64,000 nt of DNA from Candidatus Lernaella stagnicola. GTDB taxonomy: Bacteria > Lernaellota > Lernaellaia > Lernaellales > Lernaellaceae. Below are positions 1 through 8,346 of this stretch, one piece after another. How positions within the stretch are numbered: the first letter of the stretch is position 1; the number at the start of each line of letters is the position of its first letter. The notes under the pieces are model-generated. The model did not search any database, was not told the DNA's origin, and saw nothing but the letters and a program-made list of their open reading frames with translations. Made by a program: the position numbers and the translations under genes. The stretch is taken from contig JAVCCK010000010.1 in assembly GCA_030765525.1 (NCBI GenBank), positions 372,001-436,000 on the forward strand, read 5' to 3'.

Positions 1-1070
1 ACTGCGGCGTCAGCCTCGGCCTCGACCTTGGCCCACCAGTAATCCTTGACGGCCTGGATGAAGTCCTTGGGCGACAAGTGAACCTCACGGCCCTTCTTGG
101 TTTCATAAGCCGGACAGACATCCTGGCAGCGGCCGCAACGCAGGCAGCCGTCGAGTTGCGCGATTTCGCGCCAGGTCAACTCTTCGATGCGTTTGTAACC
201 CAGCTCGACATCTTCCCCGGCTTCCATCCGCTCCATCATGCTGGGGATGGGTTCGATCATTTTGCCGGTCGGTTTCAACGTCGCGGTGTAGATGTTGATC
301 CCGGTGGTGAAGATGTGCCGCGCCTTGTAGTAAGGAATGCTGGCGATAAAGACCATCGAGGCCAGCACGTGGATGGTCCAGAACGCCTGGTGCAAGCCGG
401 CGCTGCCGCCGAAAATTTTGCCCAGACCGTAACCGACGAAACTCGACGCTTCGTAAGCGACCTGCCCCTTCTCGGCCATCACCACGCCGATGCGCGCGCC
501 CTCCGACAGGAACCCGGTGACCAACACGCCCAGCAAGAACCACAGGAACAGCGCGTCCTCGGCGCGGTTGTCCAAGCCTTCGGGTTTCATGACGTACCGG
601 CGGTACATCGCCATCAGCACGCCGATGATCGCCAGTAAGCCAAACAGGTCCAGCAAAAAGCTGAATACAACATAGAAATCGCCATGAATGAATTTTTGCC
701 CCCCGGAAAGCAACCGGTAGAGGTCTTCGTCCAGCACCGTCAACGAGGTGCCGATAAAGAGCACCACGAAACCCCAAAAGATCATTAAGTGCAGCACACC
801 CTGATAGGTTTCCTGAAGAACCTTCAGTTGGCCGATCCAGTACTTAAGAAGTGAGCCCACGCGCGCGCCGACGTTGTCCAGCCGTCCCTCCGCCTTACGC
901 CCCATGCGATAGGCCTTAAAGCGCGTCCAGAGGCCATAGGCGAAAATGGCTACGACGACGACGGCCAGCCCGTAGATGATCCAGCGGGTGTAGCTCCAGA
1001 AGCCCGGGTACATTTCCCACATGGCCAAGCGTTCCACGCCACTTTCGGCTACGTGTTTGGTGACAGCCAT
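1..1070 (-). CDS. Membrane Fe-S oxidoreductase (ETF:quinone oxidoreductase type, HdrD/NarI-like), 3' end cut by window
   Basis: The reading frame runs leftward from an ATG at 1068-1070 to the window edge without a stop (356 codons seen). The N-terminal part has about five membrane segments, near residues 28-47, 92-114, 130-160, 175-195 and 235-255, as in NarI-like cytochrome b modules. A ferredoxin-type motif CLRCGRCQDVCP lies at residues ~309-320. Known relatives pass electrons from reduced electron-transfer flavoprotein to menaquinone at the inner membrane; they end in cysteine-rich CCG domains, which would lie beyond the window. It follows etfA by 84 bp in the same direction, which strongly supports the ETF link. 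The exact quinone is an inference. Confidence 0.85.
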   Translation of the reverse strand, partial: MAVTKHVAESGVERLAMWEMYPGFWSYTRWIIYGLAVVVVAIFAYGLWTRFKAYRMGRKAEGRLDNVGARVGSLLKYWIGQLKVLQETYQGVLHLMIFWGFVVLFIGTSLTVLDEDLYRLLSGGQKFIHGDFYVVFSFLLDLFGLLAIIGVLMAMYRRYVMKPEGLDNRAEDALFLWFLLGVLVTGFLSEGARIGVVMAEKGQVAYEASSFVGYGLGKIFGGSAGLHQAFWTIHVLASMVFIASIPYYKARHIFTTGINIYTATLKPTGKMIEPIPSMMERMEAGEDVELGYKRIEELTWREIAQLDGCLRCGRCQDVCPAYETKKGREVHLSPKDFIQAVKDYWWAKVEAEADAA

Positions 1071-1154
1071 GTTCTGGCCTCCTTGTTCGATTTGCCGTAA
1101 TAGGGGGCGCGACCGATGGCCGCGCCCCCTGACGAGTAATTAGTTCACGCGGCG

Positions 1155-2114
1155 TTACGCCGTGATTTTCTTGAGTTCCTCAGTCATGATCGGCAAGGCC
1201 TCAAAAAGGTCGGCCACGATGCCGTAATCGGCAACTTGGAAAATCGGCGCTTCTTCGTCCTTGTTGATCGCAACGATCACTTTGGACGTCCGCATGCCGG
1301 CCAGGTGCTGAATCGCGCCACTGATGCCGCAGGCAATATACAAAGTCGGATTGACGACCTTGCCGGTCTGCCCCACCTGCATCGAGTGCTGTGCGTAACC
1401 CGCATCCACTGCCGCGCGCGACGCGCCGACCGTGGCGCCGATGACGTCGGCGAGATCGTCGAGAAGCTTGAAGTTCTCGTCGCTCTTCATGCCGCGGCCG
1501 CCACTGACGATGCAATCGGCTTCGGTCAGGTCGAGCTTGCCGCTCTCCCCGGCGATAATTTCGGTGATCTGAGCCTTGGGCGCAGCCGCGTCGGTCGCGA
1601 GCGCGGCCTCTTCCCCGGCACCGGCGTTTTCTTCCACCGGGAGCGTATTGGGGCGAACCGTGGCCACGGCGATACCGGAAAAGGCGACGTCACAAAACGC
1701 TTTACCGGCGAACACAGGCCGTTTGGCGATGAAGTTCGCGCCGTCCATCTTGAAATCGACGATATCGCTGGCCAGCCCGGCGTCGACCTTGACGGCCACG
1801 CGGGGCGCGAGGTCCCGACCCAATGCGGTGGCGCCGATGAGCACCACGCTCGGGTTTTCCTGTTTGATCAAATTGGCCAGGATTTCAGCCCAAATTTCAG
1901 TGTTGTATTTGTCCACGCCGTCGGCGATGAAAACCTTCTCCGCGCCGTACGCGCCCAATTTGGCGCCGAGGCCGGCCAGGCCACTACCGATGGCGCAGGC
2001 CAAGACCTGGCCGCCGGTGCCCGCGGCGATCTTTTTCGCGGCGGACAGCATTTCAAGGGTAATCTTCTTAGGCTCCGTCCCCCGGAGCTCAGCCAAAACC
2101 AGAACGTTCGACAT
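1155..2114 (-). CDS. etfA: Electron transfer flavoprotein alpha subunit
   Basis: A 319-residue protein of usual family length. The N-terminal half is the ETF alpha/beta Rossmann-like domain. The C-terminal third is the FAD-binding domain, with the family motifs [11 protein letters not shown] near residue 205 and [10 protein letters not shown] followed by a lysine-rich [10 protein letters not shown] stretch. With EtfB it forms a soluble FAD heterodimer that takes electrons from acyl-CoA and related dehydrogenases and hands them to a membrane oxidoreductase. It sits 45 bp after etfB and before the Fe-S oxidoreductase, so the three form one electron-transfer operon. Nothing unusual is visible in the sequence. 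Confidence 0.96.
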   Translation of the reverse strand: MSNVLVLAELRGTEPKKITLEMLSAAKKIAAGTGGQVLACAIGSGLAGLGAKLGAYGAEKVFIADGVDKYNTEIWAEILANLIKQENPSVVLIGATALGRDLAPRVAVKVDAGLASDIVDFKMDGANFIAKRPVFAGKAFCDVAFSGIAVATVRPNTLPVEENAGAGEEAALATDAAAPKAQITEIIAGESGKLDLTEADCIVSGGRGMKSDENFKLLDDLADVIGATVGASRAAVDAGYAQHSMQVGQTGKVVNPTLYIACGISGAIQHLAGMRTSKVIVAINKDEEAPIFQVADYGIVADLFEALPIMTEELKKITA

Positions 2115-2159
2115 TTTGTTTCTCCTGTTCGAACCCGAATTCCGTTTCCGGGGTGAGAG

Positions 2160-2945
2160 TTAAACCACCTTCGCTTCTTCGCGAAGAAGCTTGACGACTT
2201 CGGCCACGCGTTGCGCCAGATCGTCGGCCGTGCCCTTGAAGATTTTGCCCGCTTGGCGGGGCGCCGGTAGCGTCCAAGCCACGATCTTCGTTTTGGCATC
2301 AGCAGCGCTCACGCCCACATCGGCCAGGGATTTCTTGGCCAGAGGTTTGCGTTTGGCTTTCATGATGCCGGGCAGGCTGGCGTAGCGGGGCTCGTTCAAG
2401 CCCTTGGTCGCGGCCAGAATCATCGGCGCGGCGCCCTGCACTACTTCTTTGGCGCCACCTTCGATGTCACGGTGCGCGGTAATGCTGTCGCCTTCGACTT
2501 CCACTTTGCGAATGACCGTTACCTGGCCGATGCCGAGCAGTTCGGCAACCATTTGCGGCACGGCGGCCATATCGTCGTCGACGGCTTGCTTGCCGCACAG
2601 GATCAGGCCGAAGTCTAACTCTTTGAGCGCGTTGGCGAGCGCTTTAGCCACGACGAACGAGTCGGCGCCGTAAATGCTGTCGTCCTCGACGTGCACGGCG
2701 TCATCGGCACCCATCGCCAAGGCGGTTCGGATCGCCTCTTCGGAGCGTTTCGGGCCGACGGACAAGACCGTTACTTTGGCCGCTTTGCCCGCTTCCTTCA
2801 ATTTGAGGGCTTCTTCGACGGCATATTCGTCGTAGGGATTCAGGACCCACTTGATGCCCTCGAGGTCGATGTTGCTGGCGTCACCGAGCAGTTTGATTTT
2901 GCTCTCGGTATCCGGCGCTTGTTTGCACAAGACCACAATGTTCAC
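2160..2945 (-). CDS. etfB: Electron transfer flavoprotein beta subunit
   Basis: A 261-residue protein starting MNIVVLCKQAPDTE. It has the typical VLNPYDEYAVEEAL segment near residue 55 and the beta-subunit signature region with DDDMAAVPQM near residue 145. It binds AMP and pairs with EtfA. The ATG is preceded by a clear AGGAGG-type ribosome site (visible in reverse as cctcct near 2952). It lies 62 bp downstream of the TetR-family gene in the same direction. The missing partners (acyl-CoA dehydrogenases) are not in this window, so the electron donor is unknown. Confidence 0.96.
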   Translation of the reverse strand: MNIVVLCKQAPDTESKIKLLGDASNIDLEGIKWVLNPYDEYAVEEALKLKEAGKAAKVTVLSVGPKRSEEAIRTALAMGADDAVHVEDDSIYGADSFVVAKALANALKELDFGLILCGKQAVDDDMAAVPQMVAELLGIGQVTVIRKVEVEGDSITAHRDIEGGAKEVVQGAAPMILAATKGLNEPRYASLPGIMKAKRKPLAKKSLADVGVSAADAKTKIVAWTLPAPRQAGKIFKGTADDLAQRVAEVVKLLREEAKVV

Positions 2946-2990
2946 GATAATACCTCCTTCAGCATTGAAGTTTGCATGTCATGTTTTCGA

Positions 2991-3009
2991 AACCACCCCC
3001 CCGGTGGTT
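2991..3009. other. Perfect inverted repeat at the end of the TetR gene
   Basis: Seven-base arms aaccacc/ggtggtt surround a five-base C/G loop. The repeat overlaps the tetR stop codon and lies 46 bp before etfB. No T-run follows on the minus strand, so it does not look like a full terminator. It may stabilise the processed 3' end or tune expression of etfBA relative to tetR (inference). Confidence 0.4.
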
Positions 3010-3628
3010 ATTTCCGTAACGATCGAATAAAAAACTCAGCCGTTTGGTCGGCCAAGGTTTTGATGTCGTACTTCGGAGACGGCGTCAGCACCCAATAGAG
3101 CACCAATTCGTCGAGCGCCCCGAACAACGCCCGCTTGAATACACCGGGCTGAATGTCCTCGGAGAACACGCCTTTGTCCTTGCCCTCGCGGATAATGTGG
3201 CTGACGATGTTGAGGTATTCGGCGAACTTTACCGGCACATATTCCTTCATGAACTTATGACTCTGCCGCAATTCCACACTGATCACTTCGGCAAGATTAC
3301 GGTTTTGCTCCATAAGCCGAAAGTGCATCTCGATGAAAGTGCGCAGCTTCTCTTCGGGCGACTCAATGTCCGCCAACGCTTCTTGAAAGCGGGCGTTGAT
3401 CTCCTGCAGGCGCTCTTCGAACACCTTGATGAGAATGTCGTCCTTGTTCTTGAAGTAAAGATAAATGGTACCGTCGGCGACGCCGGCTTCCTTGGCAATC
3501 TGGCTGATTTTCGAGTTGTGGAACCCGTTCTTCGCAAACACTTTGATGGCGGCGCGTAAGATCCGCTCGTGTTTGTCTTTGGCGGCGCTGCGCCCCTTGC
3601 TTAAATTCAGGTTCTGGGTCTGCACCAT
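3008..3628 (-). CDS. TetR/AcrR-family regulator, FadR-like (fatty-acid metabolism)
   Basis: The chosen start is an ATG at 3626-3628 with AGGAG just upstream; a longer in-frame extension to 3718 lacks a comparable site and is outside the family domain. The protein is about 206 residues. The N-terminal helix-turn-helix (about residues 17-62) has the TetR pattern, with GVADGTIYLYFKNKDDIL as the recognition-helix region. The C-terminal ligand domain resembles the QacR/FadR type that binds acyl-CoA. It is first in an operon with etfB, etfA and the membrane oxidoreductase. A near-perfect FadR-like palindrome overlaps its own promoter, so autorepression relieved by an acyl-CoA ligand is likely (inference). 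Confidence 0.88.
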   Translation of the reverse strand: MVQTQNLNLSKGRSAAKDKHERILRAAIKVFAKNGFHNSKISQIAKEAGVADGTIYLYFKNKDDILIKVFEERLQEINARFQEALADIESPEEKLRTFIEMHFRLMEQNRNLAEVISVELRQSHKFMKEYVPVKFAEYLNIVSHIIREGKDKGVFSEDIQPGVFKRALFGALDELVLYWVLTPSPKYDIKTLADQTAEFFIRSLRK

Positions 3629-3748
3629 AAGCTCCTGAATCGAGTATTTCTCTGGCCTGAGCCCTTGATTTGATGGGTCCTGGTGATTCGTACCATCGGC
3701 CGCAATCGGTGGCCCCACCTACCATCCAGGCGGTTGCCGAAACAAATA

Positions 3749-3768
3749 CTGAATGAACCCTCACTCAG
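3749..3768. promoter_or_regulatory. Palindromic operator for the TetR/FadR-like regulator
   Basis: Arms CTGAATGA and TCACTCAG, separated by ACCC, form an inverted repeat with a single mismatch. The half-site TGAATGA and 18-bp frame match the operator known for Bacillus FadR (TGAATGA-N4-TCATTCA). On the minus strand it starts seven bases after the -10 box and would cover the transcription start, a classic repressor position. Confidence 0.75.
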
Positions 3769-3775
3769 TTGCCGA

Positions 3776-3804
3776 ACTCTACCGACTCCGGCACAGCGTG
3801 TCAA
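3776..3804 (-). promoter_or_regulatory. Sigma-70 promoter of the tetR-etfBA operon
   Basis: On the minus strand a perfect -35 box TTGACA (3799-3804) is followed after 17 bases by TAGAGT (3776-3781). The predicted start falls inside the palindromic operator at 3749-3768, leaving a leader of roughly 130 bases before the TetR start codon. Confidence 0.75.
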
Positions 3805-4145
3805 GGGTTATCACTGGGTTATCACCGGCGTGCGAGAGCCCGCGCGGGCCGCCGCCGACAACCCCGTTCCGCCGCTTCTCGAAGTGGGTATTCCTTATGA
3901 CGGACGGGCTCAATCGGGTTGCGTACTTCGGCCCGATTCGGGACGCTTTCACACCCTTGTCATCGCTTGCCGACGACGTTCAGCGATCGAAGAAGTAGGA
4001 CACCTCTAGGGCGAGGTTCGCGGCCCCCTGAACGGCGCTCGCGGCAGAAAGACAAACGCATATTGCCCCAACCGGGGCGTTCGGTTTACAATTCGGCTCC
4101 GGTCACGGCGCAAGAAGCGGGTCCGGGTAAAAACGGGGACAGGGA
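3805..4145. other. Non-coding stretch between divergent genes
   Basis: About 340 bases upstream of the tetR promoter and before the rightward gene at 4146. Open frames here are short, show no family resemblance and lack ribosome sites. It presumably holds the promoter of the 4146 gene, but I see no convincing -35/-10 pair. Confidence 0.5.
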
Positions 4146-4703
4146 ATGGAAATCGAACAAGCCATTGCACAAATCAAGAAAGCTATGTTCGACTTGCGGC
4201 GCGATTACGAGCAATTTTTCAAGGGCGACCTTCGCCGTCCGCCGATGGCCGAGCGCGACCGCGTGCAAAAAATCCTCACGAAACTGCAAGTCATGCGTGT
4301 GACCAACACGCAGCTAAAGTTCCAAATCCAGACGGTCGGCAACCAATTCCTGACCTATTGCCGTCTGTGGGATCGCATCATGGCGCAGATCGAGACCGGC
4401 ACGTACGCCCCCGATCGTTTCAAAGCCGATCAGCGCGTGGGACGCGTGGACGACATCTCCGAGAAACGATCCAAGACCGGCGAAGCGCCGCCGCGTGCCA
4501 TGTCCAACGAGCGCGAGATGCGGGTGCTGTACAACCAGTACATCACCGCCCGCCACAAAACCGGCGAGAACACGCGCTTGAGTTACAACGCGTTTCAACG
4601 CTCGGTGGAGAAGCAGCGTCCGGTCATTGAAAAGCGACTCGGGCGTGACGCCGCGTTCAAGGTCGTGGTCGAGGACGGCCGCGCCAAAGTCAAAGGCTCC
4701 TGA
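4146..4703 (+). CDS. MXAN_5187 C-terminal-domain-like protein, function unknown
   Basis: A 185-residue, charged, soluble protein without a signal peptide. The N-terminal ~80 residues are helical and rich in Lys, Arg and Gln. A variable Pro/Gly/Lys linker (about 95-120) follows. The C-terminal ~65 residues (from MRVLYNQYITARHKTGE to the end) match my recollection of a small domain named after Myxococcus MXAN_5187, in which a YxxYxxAR segment precedes a KRxGRDxxFKVVVEDGKAKVK end. No catalytic motif is visible. It is 39 bp upstream of the M24 peptidase gene and probably co-transcribed. The family assignment is moderate and its role is not known. Confidence 0.65.
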   Translation: MEIEQAIAQIKKAMFDLRRDYEQFFKGDLRRPPMAERDRVQKILTKLQVMRVTNTQLKFQIQTVGNQFLTYCRLWDRIMAQIETGTYAPDRFKADQRVGRVDDISEKRSKTGEAPPRAMSNEREMRVLYNQYITARHKTGENTRLSYNAFQRSVEKQRPVIEKRLGRDAAFKVVVEDGRAKVKGS

Positions 4704-4742
4704 CCGGCTCCGGTCTCCGCAAAACCCAAAAGGACATCTCGC

Positions 4743-5957
4743 ATGACGATTGTCGACCGCGCCGATTTCCCACTCGTTCCCGAAACCGAAATTCCACCTC
4801 GCCACGAGGCGTTCCGCCGTTTGCTGGGTGAAAGCGACGTCGCGCTGGCCGTCGTGACCCACCCGGTCGATGTCTTCTATTTGACCGGCTCGATGCCCGA
4901 TGGCTGGCTGCTTTTTCCCCGCGACGCAAAGCCCACGCTGCTGGTTCGCAAAAGCCTCGAGCGGGCGCGGCGCGAAACGTCGCACACCACGGTCGACCCG
5001 TTTCGCGGCGCGCGCGGCTTGGCCGCTCTCATTCGCGAGCACGTCGGCGCAGGCGAGATGCGTCTGGGCCTCGACCTGGATGTCTGCCCCGCGGCGTTGC
5101 ATTTGAAGCTGGCTGAGCTGCTGCCCGGCACCGCGTGGATCGACACCGGCTCGCTGATCCGGCGCGTGCGTGCCGTCAAATCGGCGTGGGAAATCGAACA
5201 ACACAAACAAGCCGCCCGTCAGCACGTAGCCACGTTCGCCGCCATCCGGGAACATTTGGCCGAAGGCGTTACCGAACTGGAACTCTCCACCGCCGCCGAA
5301 GCCGCCATGCGGCGCGAAGGCCACCAGGGGCTCGTACGCTTTCGCCGCCCCGGCATGGAATTGTGGTTCTGCATTGTGGGCACCGGCCCGGGCGCCGCGT
5401 ATCCGACCGCCTTCGACGGTCCCATGGGCAGCGACGGCCTGCACCCCGCCTCCGGGTTGGTGGCCGGGCACCGTCCCATTCGCCGTCACGTGCCGGTCAT
5501 GGCTGACATCCTCGGCAACCACTACGGCTACCACGCCGATATCGCCCGCACTTTTTGCTTGGGCGAGCCGCCCGACGCCGTGCACCGCGCTCACGACTTC
5601 TGCCGCGAAGCCCTGCGCCGCGTCGAGAAACTTCTCGTACCCGGCACGCCGTGGAGCGATGTGTACGTGGCGGTGGATGACTGGGCGCGCCAAACGGGCG
5701 AGCCGGAAGGCTTCATGGGGTACGGCGAGAATCGCGTGAAATTCTTTGGCCACGGCGTGGGGTTGGAGGTCGACGAATTCCCGGTCCTGGCCAAAGGCTT
5801 CCGGCAGCCGCTCGAAGCCGGGATGGTCGTGGCCGTCGAACCCAAAGCCTACTCGCCGGACTTAGGCCCGGCCGGGTTGGAAATGAGTTACGTCATCACC
5901 GACCAGGGCCCTGTGCCTCTGCTGGACTACCCCGAAGAGATCATCGTCGTCGACTAA
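4743..5957 (+). CDS. M24-family metallopeptidase (Xaa-Pro aminopeptidase-like)
   Basis: 404 residues with a creatinase-like N-terminal domain (~1-150) and a pita-bread catalytic domain (~165-400). The expected metal ligands are present: Asp in VMADILG, Asp in HADIARTF, His in FGHGVGLEVDE, Glu in VAVEPK and Glu in GLEMSYVI. Such enzymes remove N-terminal residues next to proline or act on proline dipeptides in the cytoplasm. No signal peptide is seen. Substrate cannot be told from sequence. The start ATG follows AGGACATCTCGC, an acceptable ribosome site. Confidence 0.88.
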   Translation: MTIVDRADFPLVPETEIPPRHEAFRRLLGESDVALAVVTHPVDVFYLTGSMPDGWLLFPRDAKPTLLVRKSLERARRETSHTTVDPFRGARGLAALIREHVGAGEMRLGLDLDVCPAALHLKLAELLPGTAWIDTGSLIRRVRAVKSAWEIEQHKQAARQHVATFAAIREHLAEGVTELELSTAAEAAMRREGHQGLVRFRRPGMELWFCIVGTGPGAAYPTAFDGPMGSDGLHPASGLVAGHRPIRRHVPVMADILGNHYGYHADIARTFCLGEPPDAVHRAHDFCREALRRVEKLLVPGTPWSDVYVAVDDWARQTGEPEGFMGYGENRVKFFGHGVGLEVDEFPVLAKGFRQPLEAGMVVAVEPKAYSPDLGPAGLEMSYVITDQGPVPLLDYPEEIIVVD

Positions 5958-5987
5958 GCCGCGCGTTTCGTGACGAGCTCCGGGCGT

Positions 5988-6016
5988 AAAAAAACCCGAG
6001 GCCGAAGCCCCGGGTT
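5988..6016 (-). terminator. Rho-independent terminator of the subtilisin-like protease gene
   Basis: On the minus strand the arms AACCCG/CGGGTT, with inner GGC/GCC pairs around a short loop, are followed by seven T residues. It lies 28 bases past the protease stop codon and between convergent genes. Confidence 0.8.
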
Positions 6017-6043
6017 GCGCGGTTCGGAAATGGGTCGTCGAGG

Positions 6044-8206
6044 TCAGCAGCCGCAGCCGCCTTCATCGTTATCATCATCGTCATCGGTGTCGGATGCGTC
6101 CGAATCGTCGTCGTTAGCGTCGTCGTCGTCATCGATTGTGTCGTCATCGGTGACGTCGTCGTCATCAACGGCGTCGTCATCCACGTCGTCGTCATCGGTG
6201 GTGTCGTCATCATCGCCGACGGCGAGGGTCAATCCTTCGTAAACGAAGTACGCGTCCTGCGGGCCTTGCGGCACGTTGACGCCCTTGATCACCACCGTGT
6301 AGGTGCCGGCGGCGGCGTTTTTGATCTGCACCTGCTCGACGGGGTTCAGGTTATCGACGCCGCGGGTGGCCGGTTGCGCCGGGGCCTGCGGATTCAATTT
6401 CCAGGGGAAAGTTTCCGCGCCGCCGGGGCCGACAAGTTTCATGTTCAAGTTGTTGACCAACGCCTTTTGCGCTTGTGGCGCGCCGGCGGGGTCGGTCCAG
6501 ACGAGCGTCACCTTGACTTGGCCTTTGCCGTCGTGGGTAAACGCCTGTTCGTATTGGTCGCCCTGGTCGAGCTCGAGCGCTTCAAACGTGCCGGCGGCGA
6601 TCAGGTCGAGCATCGGCGGAATCCGCAGACCGCCGTAGCCGTATACGAAATCCGGCCCGTTCGGTCCCAGGTCTACCGCACCATGGATGACCAGCGCCTT
6701 GACCAACGCCGGGTGCGGATCGTCGCCGCCGATTTCCTTGTTCCAGTAGTCAAAGAGCAGTGCCGTCGCGCCGGTGACGGCGGGCGCGGCCATGCTCGTG
6801 CCGCTCATGTCCTGATATGACGGGTCGCCGCCGAACAAGCCGAAGCCGCAACTTTTGGTCCCGAGGATGAAGCTTTCGTAACCCGGCGCGGAAACGTCGG
6901 GCCGAATGCGGCCGTCGTCCACGGGGCCCAGGCTCGAGAAGGGCGCGATGCTCTCGTCGATCGAGCTGGTGGCGCCGACGGAAATCGTGTTCTTGGCCGG
7001 TGACGGCGGCGGCGTGCTGTAGAAACCATCACTGCACCCCGAGCCCACTTCGTTGCCGTTGGCCCAGACGATGGTGATCGGCGCGCCGTGCCGCCCGCGG
7101 ACGATTTCGTCGATCAGCGCCGCGGTGATGGTGTAGTCGCCCATCCAGTCGCACTTGGTGACGGGTTGGTTGGCACCGAGGTTCGCCCCGATGGAATTGT
7201 TGGCGGTCTGCACGCCGTAGTCTTCGATAGCGGCGCGGTAGCTCATGTCGATGTCGCCGCTGTTTTGCACGAAGGGGAAATTAGTCGGCGAATAGGAACC
7301 GGTTGTCAGGTCCATCGAAATGATGTTGGCGCCCGGCGCGATACCGGCGTAGGTGCCGCCGCTTAGCTGGCCGCTGCCGCCGATGGTGCACGCCACGTGG
7401 GTCGCGTGGTAGATGCCGAATTCCTGCATGCTGTTCGGGCCGCGCGTCAACCGGCCGGCGAGGTCCGGGTGCTTGGACTGGTTGCCCTGCATCGGCACCG
7501 CGCCCGCGTCGTAGACCATCGCCGTGACGCTGCTGCCGTCGACGGAATAGGGTTCGTCCCATGCCACTTCGGCCCGCATCACCCGCCGCACTTTGTCGTT
7601 GCGGGCTTCCCAGGCCGGTTCGGGCAGCGTCACGTATTCCACGGCGTCGCGTTCGGCCAGCCAGTGCGCGTCTTCCACCGCGGGCATGGCGACGTACGCG
7701 AGGCTGAGTTCAGGCAGGTGTTGGACGACATCCGCGCCGACACCGGTCAGCAATTCCTGTTGCGCTTTGAGCGTGACGTCGCCGTGAAATTTCACGAGCA
7801 ACAATACGTTCCCGTCGCCGTCAAAAAGATACGCGTCGACCTGCCCCGTCACCAGACGCGGATGCATCTTGTCCTCGGGTTCCAGTTCCATGGCCATGGT
7901 CAACTGAGCCGGGGCCTTGATCGCACCCCAGTCGCGCGTTTCGACGTAGGCGAAGTAGGCGCGGTCGGGAATCGGCTGTAGCAGGTGCAGGCCGTCCGCC
8001 GCGAGGTCATCGCGCTCGCCTCGGGTCGGCGTAACAGCTAACTGCACCAGGACGTGACGACCGACATACGGCGCCAGCGTCGTCCACGGCAGCGGTGAGG
8101 ATGCGCCCTGCAGCGTTCGGCTTTTCAGCAACACGGCGTCGCCAGCCACCGCCAAGGCGGGGATCGCCAGCGCAACCGCGAGAATAACAACGAGTAGGCG
8201 TTTCAT
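6044..8206 (-). CDS. Secreted subtilisin-like serine protease (S8) with Asp-rich C-terminal tail ending GGCGC
   Basis: The start ATG at 8204-8206 has AAGGAGAG upstream; 720 residues. A Sec signal peptide ends near AVAGD (residue ~22) with no lipobox. A pro-region of about 200 residues precedes the S8 domain. Catalytic residues are visible: Asp233 in MVYDAG, His267 in YHATHVAC, oxyanion Asn383 in WANGNE and Ser471 in SGTSMAAP. A beta-rich P-domain-like region (about 530-660) follows. The last ~57 residues are almost all Asp with Thr, Val and Asn, and the protein ends in EGGCGC with no membrane helix. This placement of cysteine after an Asp linker mirrors the lipobox-Asp design of neighbouring lipoproteins and may be an anchor (inference). 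Confidence 0.92.
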   Translation of the reverse strand: MKRLLVVILAVALAIPALAVAGDAVLLKSRTLQGASSPLPWTTLAPYVGRHVLVQLAVTPTRGERDDLAADGLHLLQPIPDRAYFAYVETRDWGAIKAPAQLTMAMELEPEDKMHPRLVTGQVDAYLFDGDGNVLLLVKFHGDVTLKAQQELLTGVGADVVQHLPELSLAYVAMPAVEDAHWLAERDAVEYVTLPEPAWEARNDKVRRVMRAEVAWDEPYSVDGSSVTAMVYDAGAVPMQGNQSKHPDLAGRLTRGPNSMQEFGIYHATHVACTIGGSGQLSGGTYAGIAPGANIISMDLTTGSYSPTNFPFVQNSGDIDMSYRAAIEDYGVQTANNSIGANLGANQPVTKCDWMGDYTITAALIDEIVRGRHGAPITIVWANGNEVGSGCSDGFYSTPPPSPAKNTISVGATSSIDESIAPFSSLGPVDDGRIRPDVSAPGYESFILGTKSCGFGLFGGDPSYQDMSGTSMAAPAVTGATALLFDYWNKEIGGDDPHPALVKALVIHGAVDLGPNGPDFVYGYGGLRIPPMLDLIAAGTFEALELDQGDQYEQAFTHDGKGQVKVTLVWTDPAGAPQAQKALVNNLNMKLVGPGGAETFPWKLNPQAPAQPATRGVDNLNPVEQVQIKNAAAGTYTVVIKGVNVPQGPQDAYFVYEGLTLAVGDDDDTTDDDDVDDDAVDDDDVTDDDTIDDDDDANDDDSDASDTDDDDDNDEGGCGC

Positions 8207-8346
8207 GCTTCTCTCCTTCCGACCCACGAAGTGCGTAGTGTAGTCATCGGGTCGTGCCGACGCAAGAATGCGTCGACCGCCGCTTTAGATTGCCGGAAAA
8301 ATGGCTACATTGCTGTCGAATGCCACACCGCCAATAGGAGGGCCCC

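Noticed and set aside
103-777. Leftward 224-residue open frame at the window start
   Set aside because: Arg- and Gly-rich translation typical of a shadow frame; the real frame on the same strand gives a membrane Fe-S oxidoreductase.
1236-2156. Rightward 306-residue frame opposite etfA
   Set aside because: Antisense shadow of a well-supported etfA gene in GC-rich DNA; no ribosome site or family resemblance.
3753-3998. Rightward 81-residue frame upstream of the MXAN_5187-like gene
   Set aside because: Begins inside the TetR operator, lacks a ribosome site and has no recognisable sequence.
4314-5753. Leftward 479-residue frame
   Set aside because: Runs antisense to the M24 peptidase, whose metal ligands are intact; composition is shadow-like.
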